Positions 9,676 to 20,271 of a stretch of 38,660 bases of DNA are shown in pieces (position 1 is the first letter of the stretch; every line of letters begins with the position of its first letter). The position numbers were made by a program, and so were the translations under genes. The notes beneath the pieces were generated by a model. The model was not told the DNA's origin. It saw only the letters and a program-made list of their open reading frames with translations, and did not search any database. The stretch spans positions 2,807,530-2,846,189 of the forward strand of contig BFEA01000111.1 of the NCBI GenBank assembly GCA_003427395.1, written 5' to 3'. This DNA is from Chara braunii. Taxonomy: Eukaryota > Streptophyta > Charophyceae > Charales > Characeae.

Positions 9676-11498
9676 ATGCTAGTGGGCGACAAAGTCGCTA
9701 TGGAAGTGGATATTATTGGTACACTCACGGAATTACAGATGTCGTCGTCGACGATGCCAGCCGAAGTAAGCGGCACTTTTCAGGACACTTTTGAGGGCGT
9801 AAAGGAGGAAGAAACTCTCCATGTACAAGGCATCGAAACAGATGAAGGACATATAGTACTAAGTACACCGGAGCAAGGTGTACTTGTACAACCTCAACAA
9901 ACGCTTGAACAACCTCAAACACCACAGTCTGCTAACCTCGTGATAGCTATTGAGGAATCTCCTATTACGCTATTGCATATGGAAGGTGTGACAGAAGGTC
10001 GTGTTGAAGAAAAACTGAGAGTTAGCCATCGAGGTGAGCACTTTCTTATCTTAGGAGGAATATCTAATACTATATGCGGATTAGTGGGTACATCACATAC
10101 ACTCATCTCCCTTTGTGCAATAATGTCGATCCCTCAAATGTATTGTTTATTTACCTAGCTTTGAAACTGTGCGTTTATTGAAGAGAAATACTGCAATATC
10201 ATGTGTTTTGTATGAAGTGCAATTGCCATATATTTTGTATTGGTATTCACGAGTCAGTTTCAACAACGGAAAGTCGAACTTGGAACTCATTATGTTTTAT
10301 CTTGTCAATCATGCAGGGCGACGAAAAAAACTGTGGAAAACGACACATGTACACTCGCAAAGAAACAGAGAGAAGAATATCATTCCTCGTGGCTTGCAAG
10401 CTTTATCAACTTTGCCGTTGTTGCCAAAAAATGAGAGAAGAAGTCGAACACCCATGACATTTTCATATGTGAAGCCAGATGCCCTAAGGATGTTTAAAGT
10501 TATTGGAATAAGCCTCACAGAAGGGAAGAAATTGCATCGCGCAGGTTGCAGTTTATCTGTTATGGATAGCAACACTGATGACGAAACAGATAGACAACCA
10601 ACAACATGAGCTCATATCTATGTAGTCTATCACTTGTTTTTGTGTGAAGTTTTAGTCGCTCTATTGTTGTTTATACGTGTGTTTGTATGCAGTGCATGAC
10701 CCTTCGTTCCAGATTCCTTTAGCAATAGTACGCCTTACTGTAGAAGAAAAGGAGTATCTTGAAATGATTACCGACAACATTGAAGAGAATGAAGAATACG
10801 GCATTGTCGATTACAAGGGGAGGTGGAAGGTGGAAAAGAAAGACGTCATGGTCGCCGTCAAGGATGGGGAATGGTTAAATGATGGAGTCATCAATTTGTA
10901 CCTGCTAGTCGTTCATATCACCAATGACTACATCAAAAAGGTGGATTCGACATGTGCAGAAGTGGCAAGAGATGAAAGTTCTTGTAGCATTCCATCTGTG
11001 CATATTCTAAATTCTTTTTTCTTTCCCAGATTGTCAAAAGCTCAGTCCGCTGAAGTCGCATACTCCGAAGGGACGAGATGGGTGAAGGACATAAATCTTT
11101 TCAATTTTGATTTGGTAATTATCCCTCTCCATTTCGGAAATCATTGGGCCTTAGCTTATGTCAGTATAGATCGCTCTGAGTGTAAATTCCGCCTCGTAGA
11201 TTCTCTCCATCGTGTTGACTACGGTCCAACCCTTGAACTTTTGACAGGTTTTTTCAGAGCGGAGTTTCATCGACAAAATCTTCGGGAAAACTATCAGGTG
11301 GAGGAGCCTACATCCTACTTCGATACATCAGTAGATGGGATTCCTGCTCAAGAGGATCCTTGTAGCTGTGGTGTTTTTATGTTAGGTTTTGCATCTTTGC
11401 TTGCAAAAGGTCACTTTCCTCCGTTCGGTTTCTTACAAGATAGTATTCCTGATATGAGACTTAGAATAGCATTTGACATTTTGTTCATGGTTAGATAG
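9676..11498 (+). CDS. C48 (Ulp1/SENP-like) cysteine protease, three-exon model
   Basis: Proposed exons are 9676-10033, 10317-10544 and 10693-11498, giving 463 residues. Both introns are phase 1 and the reading frame is restored exactly. The protease domain fills exon 3. A GEWLNDGVINLYL motif (the Ulp1 substrate-groove WLND-x-xI signature) is followed by catalytic His in GNHWALAYV, Asp in RLVDSL, the oxyanion Gln in PAQEDP, and the nucleophile Cys in SCGVF. These correspond to residues 156, 175, 225 and 231 counted from 10677, and all four are intact. Family members cleave SUMO or related Ub-like tags or precursors in the nucleus. Ulp1 domains are often captured by plant Mutator-like and other DNA transposons, which fits the neighbours. 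The upstream exons are acidic and then basic linkers. The in-frame repeat ORF 5' of it may belong to the same transcript. Unlike the preceding gene it has no frameshift. Confidence 0.8.
10034..10316 (+). other. Intron 1 of the C48 protease gene
   Basis: The donor is CGAG|GTGAGC at 10034 and the acceptor CATGCAG|GGCG ends at 10316. It is phase 1. Joining the flanks makes a Gly codon and continues into a basic segment (RRKKLWKTTHVHS). Without splicing the upstream frame ends at 10158. Confidence 0.7.
10545..10692 (+). other. Intron 2 of the C48 protease gene
   Basis: The donor is GCAG|GTTGCA at 10545 and the acceptor is T-rich, TTTGTATGCAG, ending at 10692. It is phase 1. The joined codon is Val (HRA-V-HDPSF). 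The two introns and the coding exons add up to a whole number of codons. Confidence 0.7.
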
Positions 11499-11934
11499 GA
11501 AAGTCAATGAGAATTTCAGGTTCTAGGTTTGAAAAAATGAGGTTGACATGTTTACTGAGTGTGAACATTCCCGGTGAAAATATATATTGTAAGAAATTTT
11601 GAAAATATGTTGTATAATGACATTTCCTACAACTTTTCATCAGTTATTGATGAGGTTGGCGTGTTTTACTGAGTGACATGTTTACAGAGTGGATTGGCAA
11701 TCCCTGAGTGACATGTTTACAACTTGTGTACGTGTGAACATTCGAGGTGAAAATTTGTGTTTTATTTCCTTCAACAACTTTCATGTATAACCATTGTTTT
11801 CTCGTTATTTGCTTATTTTTTCCTCAGTTCTTTGTGTCATTTTACAATAAAAATAAAAAGTGAACATGAAAACAATTTCACTTTTAACGAAAACACCGTT
11901 GCAAACATCCCACAACCCAAACCCAACAAATAAC
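11499..11934 (+). repeat. AT-rich 3' region with three TGACATGTTTAC repeats and a possible poly(A) signal
   Basis: Downstream of the protease stop, short repeats recur: GAGGTTGACATGTTTACTGA near 11540, a diverged copy near 11651-11700, and CTGAGTGACATGTTTACAAC near 11705. GTGAACATTC followed by a GGTGAAAAT element appears at about 11561 and 11736. AATAAAAATAAAA at 11846-11858 could serve as a poly(A) signal. No gene is seen. Confidence 0.6.
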
Positions 11935-12140
11935 AACCATGGACTTGCCCCTGGGTGATGCGCAAGCAGTGTCTGTAATAGCTTACTTGCGCAGCCAAGG
12001 GGAGTGTGTCCAGCTTGCGTCATTCTAACGCCCTGCCGGTGTCAATGCGCAAGGCTGCGAAGTTTTGAACCCGCAACCTCATATCACAATGCGCATTTCC
12101 AACCGGTGCCCTAACCATTGAGCTACATCAACCGCAACTT
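11935..12140 (-). mobile_element. tRNA-derived SINE, family A copy 1
   Basis: On the minus strand a tRNA-like head has an A box TAGCTCAATGGTTAGGGCAC and a B-box-like GGTTCAAAAC about 45 bp later. A body of about 120 bp follows, shared with the copy at 18540-18741. It ends near CCATGG. The B box is degenerate, so this is not a functional tRNA. Confidence 0.75.
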
Positions 12141-13511
12141 GTATTCCTACTATCCTACCTTAGTGTGACCAGCACTCAGGACCATTACCCTACCATCGAG
12201 GGGAACTTGGACCAAAAAGTAGTGACAGGCACCAGGGGTAGTGACCCATCCCTGGTGGAAGCACAGTTGAACGAGCCTCGTCGTACGGGAACTTCGGAGA
12301 CCGGGCTTAAGCAATCACCTATTAGCCCCTAACTAGACCGACTAGTAACTCGCACGCTCTCCTATCATTGAGACGCCTATTATTAGTTGGTCATGACCTC
12401 CTCCCAGCCGTATGGTTATGTATGTGTGTGTGTTTTTGGTATTGTAGGTATGTGCCTGTAGGCTATGTGTGTATGTTTTTGTAATGTGCGTGGACCTGTA
12501 GCAGACGCTGCCCGCCACCATGGAGCATCTGCAAAGTGAATACCAGTGAGAGGTGCTTTTACCACCTCTACCAATGTCTGTGTAAGCCATGTATAGACAA
12601 TATGTGTAGGGCCCGAGAAGCTCCTTGCCTCGACGCTGCGGAGGGGCGACCCTATGCGCCCTTAATCTGTTGCCAACGAATAGACAACCCTCCTCTAGAA
12701 CCGGGTAATCAGCTAGGGTTCCTCCCCCCCCAAAGGACCCATGCCTCGCTTTGTCTATCCTCGGTGGTAGCTGTCTCCCACCTAGTAGTAGATTCTGGTC
12801 ATCATCTAGGTTCTTCCTTTTTTTTTTTTTTTCCCCTTTATTATGAGAATGACCCTTGCGATATCCCTCTATCCTGGCAGTGGTAAGAGAACCGTCAAAA
12901 TCGAGGGCTTATCTGTCGGGCTGCTCCATCTATTGGTGGGGAGTGGCACCTGCTAGAAACCGGGTCCAGCGTCCCATTTATACATCGTGTAGCACTGAGA
13001 TTGGTGTTTGTTGTTTCTCGGGGCTGTGGTTATTTTTGACTCATCCTGGGGCTCCGTCATCCCATGGAACTCCTAGTATCACTCTTCCCTTTTTAGGAGC
13101 ACCCCCTATCTATTAACCCAACCCTATTTCAGCAGCCCCCCTGTTTGATTATTACTATGTCTGTCCCTGTAAAGTTTAACCCTTTACATCCTATTCCCCT
13201 TTGCAATTTGATTGAACATTCGTATACTTGGGACCATGTCGTAGCCCCCCGAATCAAGCTAGTACCCTGCTACCCCCAAACCAGTGCAGTTCAGGAGGGC
13301 GTGTGTTGTTGTTAACGACCTGTCCTTTGCTGTTGCACAGGCACAGGTGTCACCACTGCGGTGGCACCCTTGTACTGAGGATGGCTTCCTAGGGCTGTGG
13401 GCGTTTGACATCGTGACCACTGCAGGGAATCAATGTTTCCACATTGTAACCACTGCAAGTCAGCATCCCAATCTAAAAAGCATATGCTTCCACGTTACTT
13501 GAATCAGCCTT
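12141..13511. other. Repeat-derived spacer without a gene
   Basis: Nothing here supports a gene. 12540-12760 shares a block (TTGCCTCGACGCTGCGGAGG and flanks) with 18075-18190, in the same orientation. A poly(T) run at about 12819-12834 could mark the 3' end of a minus-strand retroelement. 12920-12977 is a solo end of the inverted-repeat family found at 19121-19909 (CTCCATCTATTGGTGGGGAG). Confidence 0.6.
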
Positions 13512-13598
13512 TGTCCTCCAGGACATCAACTAAAATTGGAAGGATAGCACAGAGAAGATTAGCATGGCCCATCAGAGCTTGCTGCTATTTGGCGTTCC
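13512..13598 (+). pseudogene. U6 snRNA pseudogene
   Basis: The central part is nearly canonical U6: AAAATTGGAAGGATAGCACA followed by GAGAAGATTAGCATGGCCC, which includes the ACAGAGA box and the AGC of the catalytic triad. The 5' hairpin is kept in altered form (GTCC-TCCA-GGAC). The 3' part, which should form the internal stem-loop and tail, has diverged (ATCAGAGCTTGCTGCTATTT) but ends GGCGTTCC as U6 does. I see no TATA box or plant upstream sequence element at the expected distance. It is best read as a retroposed or decayed copy. Confidence 0.8.
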
Positions 13599-13877
13599 AA
13601 CTAGTTCTATTTGAGTCTCTTCAGCTCTCGTATGTGTCACTGCACTTCTCTGGTATGCTCCTTGTCTTCCATCTGCTCCATATCTTCCAAAGTTTTGAAG
13701 GTTGTGGCATATAGGAGGTTTTGCCTGGCCAGGGCTTGTTTGCTGTGTCTGCACAGGGGTAATCCTAAGGAGATAGGAGAGAGGTAAGGGAGGATGGCTA
13801 TAGTATTATTGGGAGTGGTGGGGGAGATGGGGGAGTTTCAGGCGGGGGCTCTTCCGACATTGGGGGTGTGTGGGTGG

Positions 13878-14034
13878 NNNNNNNNNNNNNNNNNNNNNNN
13901 NNNNNNNNNNNNNNNNNNNNNNNNNNNNNNNNNNNNNNNNNNNNNNNNNNNNNNNNNNNNNNNNNNNNNNNNNNNNNNNNNNNNNNNNNNNNNNNNNNNN
14001 NNNNNNNNNNNNNNNNNNNNNNNNNNNNNNNNNN
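13878..14034. other. Assembly gap (157 N)
   Basis: A run of N flanked by G-rich sequence, including 17 consecutive G on the right. Frames reading through it are meaningless. Confidence 0.99.
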
Positions 14035-14399
14035 GGGGGGGGGGGGGGGGGAATGGTGTTTGCTGTGGGGTCCCCTCCGACAGAGGGGGTGGAGCTGATG
14101 GTGATGGTCGTGAAGGGAGACAAGGAGTTTGTGGCGGAAATCCCTCCGGTGGCGGTGGGGGTGTCGGCGGGGGCAAGGGGTAAACGAGGGAGGGGTGTCC
14201 AGGAGCGGCTAATTTGGGTGTTGTGGCGTGGGCTCCCCATGGGATCCAGTTGGACACATTGAGGTGAGGGGGCTGCCAAAACTGGCTGAATTGGTGATTG
14301 TTGGTGGAATGCAGGTAATGTTTTCCAATGCCAATTGCATTCCTCCATCCACCAAGGTTTCCACATGAGGTTCCGGTCCCCATCGAACAACGCAATCTT

Positions 14400-16022
14400 C
14401 CGGTCTGGATCTAGCCACTCCTATTCAAAGGCGCTGATGAATTCAACAATTTTGGTTTGATCAGTAGCAGGCGTGAGTTTTTCCTTAAGGCTTCTCCAGG
14501 TTTTTTGAACGTTGATTCTTATTGTTTCAACCACGTGTTCTATGACTTGGATGTAGCCGAAGGAGTGTTCTTTCCTTTCGTGGGAACAACGAACCCACCA
14601 AATTACCATTAACACTTCCAACCTTGTGAATTTAAGGAGGTTGGATTAGAAGAGTGACCATGCGGCCGTGGAGGCTGGGGGCTGGTCCAACAGAAGTACA
14701 TCCGGTTCTTAGGGCAGGTAAATATATGTGAGGTATTTTCATGCTACCGCCCACCAACGCCAGATCTGGTTTGCCATTGGGCAATCCAACAGGCAGTGTT
14801 TGAGGCCTGCTATCTGTTTTTGGGATGGGATGCCATAGTAGGAACATAGGGCCGACGATATGCCTTTTTGTTCCAGAGGGGATCTTGAGACCACCCAATC
14901 TGGGGTTGACAAACAATGGGATATGATATGTCATTGGAGTGCTCGATGCAATGTGGGCATAAGTCCGGAGTAGTGGGACCACCTGAAGTTTTGTAGATTA
15001 TTTTCTTTCAGTATAGAGTCACGCCGCCACCTATCTTTTATTATGTCAGTTGTGTCGGTTGTCTTATGGGTCTTCCTATAACAATCTTTGACCGTGTATT
15101 TCCAGACCGGTAGCGGCCTAGCTCCTCCCCATTGCCACTCTTGGGGATCGAATGGTAGTGAACAGATTGGGATAGCGGCTTCATAGGCCCACCAACCATC
15201 TTCTTCATTACCCAACACTTGTACTCTTATGAGGCCCGATCAATGCTGTTGTTTGTCCAGACCCTCATTTCTGGTCAAACTTGTCATTCTGGCCCCTGCG
15301 AGCGTCAAGTCATATGCTTCCAGGGTTGTATGATTGTCTAGGCAACTGTTTACTCGGTAAAGGGTCATAGGGACTGGTAGGGAAGTTTCTTCGATTACCC
15401 AATCCCCTTCTTGGATTATGGGGCCCTGTTTAAGGGCTTTGATCCAAGCAATGGGGATGACTTCCTGCAGTTCTTGAAGCTTTTCCTTCTGGTTTCGAAT
15501 GTTTTTCAAGGCCGGTTTGAGATAATAAACTGTTTTCCACTTACCATCTCTGATGTCCCAAAGGTCCCCAACTGTGAAACCACCCCTTTTGACCCATCCC
15601 AGCCAATGGGAGTCGTTCTTGATAGAAAAGGGTCGGTCTTGTGAGGTGAGGATGTGAGGATTCCCAAACCAGGTCTGTCTCCAGACCTCGTGCCATCGTG
15701 GAGGTGGTGGCAGTTTGTTCGGGTCTATATCCCTCCATAGTGCAAGGATGGAGGTCCAAAGGGGATCGTTAGCTAAGTCAGCCTTCGTGGCAGTTGTGAA
15801 AGATTCCTCTGCTACCACTTTGAGAGTACTTGGGATAAACCACCCTGGATTTGTGAGCCAAGCTAGGGCATTGATTGGTCTTTCATGTGTTGAATCATGG
15901 GCTAGACATCGCAGTTGAATGTCAGTCAGTGTGGCCCATGGGATATCGTTTCCCATCAGTAGTCTGATTATGATTTTGAAGACCAACGTTTTGATTTCCC
16001 CTTCCAGATCGATGATTCCCAT
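14400..16022 (-). pseudogene. LINE ORF2 C-terminal region, broken
   Basis: A 260-codon frame (16022-15240) continues the post-RT domain with Trp-rich sequence (NDIPWATLTDIQLRCLAHD), followed by further pieces at 15218-14931 and 14982-14632 in other frames. The C-terminal zinc-binding-like unit (TPDLCPHCIEHSN, then C) lies near 14900-14970 and resembles the zf-RVT domain of plant LINEs. A last frame reaches into sequence near 14400 (WLDPDRKIALFDGD). No RNase H motif is evident. Confidence 0.65.
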
Positions 16023-17755
16023 ACCCTTTATCTCTTGGTTGGGCTAGTTGGACCAAAGCTACCCTTTTAATACAAGTTTGCAATTCATGATCATTCCTCC
16101 AAAGGTATGCTGCAGTTGCTTGTTTTATAGCAGATAATTGTTTTAAGGGTAGCATCCAGAATGCAGTCTTATACCAAATAGTGGAAAGGATAACATTGTT
16201 GATGGCTAAGGCCCTTCCTACTAGTGAAGTGTGCAGACCTTTCCATTTGGTCATAGCTTGGATCGCTATTTGGACCAGGTGGTCCACGTGGTCCGCAGGT
16301 GGGCCGAGGGCTGTGAGTCACACCCCTAGGACGCGTATAGCTTTTTCTCTTGGTTTCCAGTTAATCGGAGGGTCATCGGGGGGGGGCTTTCCTGCTGTGT
16401 GGATCCACCACCCTTCTGTTTTAGCGCCCCAGTTTACCTTCATGTCTGCAGTGATGGAGAAGTGGTGGATCGTGTCCGTCAAAGCCGACATACTAGAGGG
16501 AGAGGCTTTGGTGAGGACCGTAAGGTCGTCTGCAAAAAGGGAGTTAACGGGTATCAGGTGCGGTGGCAGTTCCGGTATTTCAATGCGTTGTATTGCGGGG
16601 TTTGCCCTAATGAGGGAGGCAAGCGCTTCCATAACAATCACAAACTTTAAGAGCAACGGTGCTATCGGGTCCCCTTGTCTCACTGATCTTTGTAGTGGGA
16701 AGGACGCCGAGAGGTGACCATTAATCATAATGTTGGTTGTCGCCGAGTGGTGTAGGGTGCTGACGCATTGTCTAAATCCTGGCCCGAAGTTTATTTTTTT
16801 GCAGGCACAAGTCCAAGAAATGCCAGTCAACATGATCATACGTTTTTTCAAAGTTGATGAATAGGATCGTCGCATCCTTCTTGCGTTGTCTCGTCTATTT
16901 GATGGTCTCGTTTACCAGTAAGATGTTATCATGTATGTTTCGTTGTGGCATGAACCCCATTTGGTCATATGAATGAGATGGCCTATACGCGGTAGGAGTC
17001 TTTTGCATAGCGCTTTGACCACCATTTTATAGGGAAGGGAGAGCAGTGTGATTGGCCGGTAATTTCGGACCTCTGCTTTGTCCCCTTTTTTGTATAGAAG
17101 CATGGTGACACCCTGACCAATCAAATCCCCAAACCTCCCCTTGCTTTGGATTGCTTGGACGTATTCTAGGAGGTCCAGATGGAAAATTTCCCAAAAGTGG
17201 GCCCAAAATTCTTTAGGAAGGGAGTCTAAGCCTGGGGTTTTCTCATCCTCCATGTCTTGCAGTGCCGCCAACAGTTTGTGAGTTGTAATTGGAGATTCCA
17301 GTGCTGATCTTTATTGTCGGGACAGTATCGCTGTTAGATTTTGTACTAATTCATGCCTTGCGTGCCCTAGTCTTTCTTCTCCCCACCGATCGTTCTCTAA
17401 GGTAAAGAGGTTCTTGTAGTATTGTGAAGCAAAGTCGACTATCCCATATGGGTTGGTCGCATCCCTGTGATGTGGATCGAATGGGTGGTGTAGGGATGAA
17501 ACCAAGTTCTGTCTTAATCTGGCCTTTGCTTTGTTAAAGAAGGTTGAGAACATGGTGCCTTTTGTATCAGCCTTTTTTTATAGTGTCTTGAATTCTCCAT
17601 GTTTCCATCTGCTGGTCAAGGTACTCTTGAAGTCGGTCCCTCGCTTGTTGTAGGTTTGTGAAGGTCTGCTTCTCCAGCGGGTGGCTAAGCATTTTCAAAT
17701 CCCATTGTTCCAGGGAATGTAGTAGTTTTTCTATCGTTCTTCCTCTCCCTGGCAT
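15922..17755 (-). pseudogene. LINE reverse transcriptase region, broken
   Basis: Family motifs in order are KTPGLDSLPKEFW (fingers), NYRPITLLSLPYKM, MGFMPQRNIHDNI in a shifted frame, FEKTYDHVDW, SVRQGDPIAPLL and the palm FADD at 16525-16536. The first catalytic Asp, normally two residues before FEK, is Asn here (codon 16853-16855 on the minus strand), which alone should abolish polymerase activity. One frameshift lies in a run of seven A/T near 16793-16800, so it could be a sequencing or replication slip. Frames also change near 16950 and 16300, and 17310 has a stop. The enzyme would have copied LINE RNA at a nicked target. Confidence 0.85.
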
Positions 17756-17849
17756 GAGCTATTGAAAATTTTTTGATTCGTTCTCTTAGGTTAGCAATCC
17801 CGTCATTGAACCAATCCACCAACGAGGGATATTTATCCTTCTATGTCGT

Positions 17850-18345
17850 CCAGTATGCCCACTGCTCCTGCACCTCGCGCAGGAGCACGAGGTGCAGGAG
17901 ATCGGAAAGGACAAACTACAAACTCAATAGGTGGTGGGCCATCATCCTTTCTTCCACTAGCCCCCAGCCTTGTCCCTCGATGTGCCTATCGTGGTTATAC
18001 CTGTAGTCAGTATCTAGGATGGTTATGTATGTGTATGCGTTTGTACCATGTGTAGGTAGTATGTATAGGCCCCTAGAAGCACCTTGCCTCGACGCTGCGG
18101 AGGGGCGACCCTATGCATCCTTAATCTGTTGCCAACGAATAGACAGCCCTGCTCTTCCCGTCATCAGCTAGGTTCTTCCTATAGGGATCGGAAGGGACAG
18201 GCTACAGACTCACTAGGTGGTGGGCCATCATCCGTTCTTCCACTAGCCCCCAGCCTTTGTCCCTCCGATGTGCCTATCGTGGTTGTAGTCAGTATCTGGG
18301 GTAGTGTCTCTCATGTGTGTGTATGTAATATGTGGTAGAGACAGG
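17850..18345 (+). repeat. Two diverged copies of a repeat in direct orientation
   Basis: GGTGGTGGGCCATCATCC with the following TTCCACTAGCCCCCAGCC occurs at about 17930 and again at about 18218, with the same flanks (GATCGGAA before, ATGTGCCTATCGTGG after), an offset of roughly 285 bp. Between them lies the block shared with 12585-12740. An 18-bp hairpin (TGCTCCTGCACCTCGCGC then its complement) sits at 17862-17900. No gene is seen. Confidence 0.7.
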
Positions 18346-18354
18346 CCTATCTGG

Positions 18355-18445
18355 ACACGACCCCAACAAAGTCCGGAACCGGACTCGAACCTGTGACCTA
18401 CAGTATGAGACTGGAGGGTTCTACCACATGCACTACCCCAGGAGA
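18355..18445 (-). mobile_element. tRNA-Met-like SINE head or tRNA pseudogene
   Basis: On the minus strand GGGGTAGTGCATGTGGTAGA matches an A box, followed by an anticodon-arm-like AGTCTCATACTG with CAT in the loop position, and an intact B box GGTTCGAGTCC. Acceptor pairing is poor and no clear tail is visible. I call a retroposed tRNA-derived element, not a functional tRNA. Confidence 0.55.
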
Positions 18446-18539
18446 GGATATAATGTGTGAAACATCTAGGCTGGGGGAAATCATCAGAGCACCCAAAGCC
18501 AACAACAGCAAGCAACCAACGTGAAGTCTAGACCAGCAT

Positions 18540-18741
18540 ACAAAACCCATGGACTAACTCCCTGGGTGGTGTGCAGGCAGTGTCTGTAATAGTACCATCA
18601 GTCAGCCCAGCGGGTGTGTGTCCAGCCGTGCGTCATTCTAACGCCCTGTCGGTGTCCATACACAAGGCTGCGGAGCTTTGAACCCGCAACCTTATACCAC
18701 AATGCGCTCCAACCGGTGCTCTAACCACTGAGCTACATCAA
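18540..18741 (-). mobile_element. tRNA-derived SINE, family A copy 2
   Basis: It has the same head and body as the element at 11935-12140 in the same orientation: A box TAGCTCAGTGGTTAGAGCAC, B-like GGTTCAAAGC, and shared body ending near CCATGGACTAACTC. The two copies differ by scattered substitutions and small indels. Confidence 0.75.
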
Positions 18742-18784
18742 CTGGACAGTGGTGTTTTCTATTACGTGTCACTGAGGACCATAG

Positions 18785-18868
18785 CCACAGCACTCTCCAA
18801 ATGTGAAAAAGACAAAAATGTGGCGGTTGCATCTAATCCTCATTTTGCACATTTAGAGAGTGGTGTGG
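18785..18868. mobile_element. Short MITE, copy 1 (84 bp)
   Basis: Terminal arms CCACAGCACTCTCCAAATGT and ACATTTAGAGAGTGGTGTGG are inverted. The interior (AAAAAGACAAAAATGTGGCG) matches the reverse complement of the copy at 26541-26629, so the two copies lie in opposite orientation. Confidence 0.8.
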
Positions 18869-19120
18869 CGATGGCCTGAGGGTGGCACACATGATCCGCA
18901 GATCGCACTTTGCATTGACGGCCCCGCCTGACGCGCTTTGTTGTATTCTACTTCGAGGCGTTGCTGTTTACGCCCATTCCATACTTATAAAAAAAAAACA
19001 AGTGGGGCGCAGTCACCATAGACATGCACAAAAGACAAAAATGACGTTGGTGCATCTTTCCATGTTCACGCGGAACATTCACTCTCGTTTTTTTTTTTTT
19101 TTGGAAAAAACGGCCCGAAC

Positions 19121-19909
19121 GGTTGCTAGGGGTGCTGATGAGTGCAGACACAGCTAGCACCATCGGGGAGGCTCCATCTATTGGTGGGGAGCAGCACCTG
19201 CTGGAAATCCGGTCCAGCGTCCCTATTTACAATATGGAAAATGAGGGTGTCACTGTTTGTCATCTGTCGTTTGAGACCATGCTATCTGTCCATTTGTGGT
19301 ATTGCGCTATTGTGTCTTTTACTGTACATGTGGAGAATACCTTCACGATGATGTGAAGTGTGTTATCTGATCCTTTTTTTCCGTTGGTGATAAGAGACTG
19401 TCAGGATTGAGAAATTCTGATTGCTGTAGTTGTTTTCCGAGGGCCGTGAGCTTTCTTCATCTCTGATCCTGGACTCTCTCTCTCTTGTCCTTGGAGCTGC
19501 TGATACTGAACATTCACTCTCGTTTTGGACATTTCGAGAGTAGTGGAGAGAGGCCCATATGATTCACTGCTGTCCACCCACAAAACAAAATCTGACATTG
19601 ATAGGCACCCGAAGATCCCATCTGACGCGGCGTCTGGTTTGCAGTACGTAGGAGGCAGTTACAATAAATGGTTTGTCAGGCCCCCACGCACAGGGCTGAA
19701 GAGGCTACACTTCTCCACCCCCCTCCCCCACATCCCCCTGGGTTCCCAGGGCAATCAATGCTGGCAGGCATCTTGAAGATCTCAACACAGACATGGCTTT
19801 GTACAAGGGACGCTGGACCCGATTTCCAGCAGGTGTCGCTCCCCACCAATAGATGGAGCCCCCCCTACGGTGCTAGAGGTGACTGTTCTTATCAGCACCC
19901 CTAGCACCC
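19121..19909. mobile_element. DNA element with inverted repeats of about 100 bp
   Basis: The left arm 19121-19224 (GCTAGGGGTGCTGATGAG to GGTCCAGCGTCCC) is matched inverted at 19803-19909 (GGGACGCTGGACCC to ATCAGCACCCCTAGC). The interior of about 580 bp has no convincing ORF. A solo end of the same family lies at 12920-12977. I could not identify a target duplication. Confidence 0.75.
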
Positions 19910-20271
19910 TGATGGGAGTTAAATTAAAACTACGAAAACACTGTCACACATCGCTAGTGGGTCCAGGACTCCAGGCCCCAGGGCCCATGCTAATAAGCCC
20001 GTTTGGCCGCAGTGAATGATGTAAGGGACGCTGGGCCCGTTTCCCTACTATTTGAATACGAGAGTTATATTTTTTGGGGGGGGAAATTATAATCTTCTCT
20101 GTATCGTTCCAATTTTTATTTATTTTTCCCTCCTTTTTTTTCCTTATTAGAAGGGCCCAGTGCCCAAGGCAAATTACATCAGCACAGTAGCCAATAACAA
20201 GGACAGCTGGGTTGTCCCGCCCCACCAGGAGCTCGGAGGCCCAGTCCCGAAGGACTTGCACATAGTTTTTT

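Larger units (their letters stand above)
14205..17830 (-). mobile_element. Decayed, 5'-truncated L1-like LINE
   Basis: The minus strand encodes successive pieces of a non-LTR retrotransposon ORF2 in order: pre-RT linker (17755 down to 17311), RT fingers (17271-16912), palm (16875-16318), thumb (16287-15922), a long C-terminal region (16022-14931) and a Cys/His zinc-knuckle-like segment (CPHC near 14950). The upstream endonuclease domain is missing, so the copy is truncated at its 5' end near 17830, where other repeats begin. The 3' end is uncertain and may extend to the gap at 13878 or beyond. At least five frameshifts make it inactive. Confidence 0.85.

Noticed and set aside
13794-14395. Gly- or Pro-rich frames across the first gap.
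   Set aside because: They consist largely of N and G-run translation.
18355-18445. Functional tRNA-Met gene.
   Set aside because: The A and B boxes and a CAT loop are present, but acceptor pairing is poor and there is no terminator run of T at the right place.
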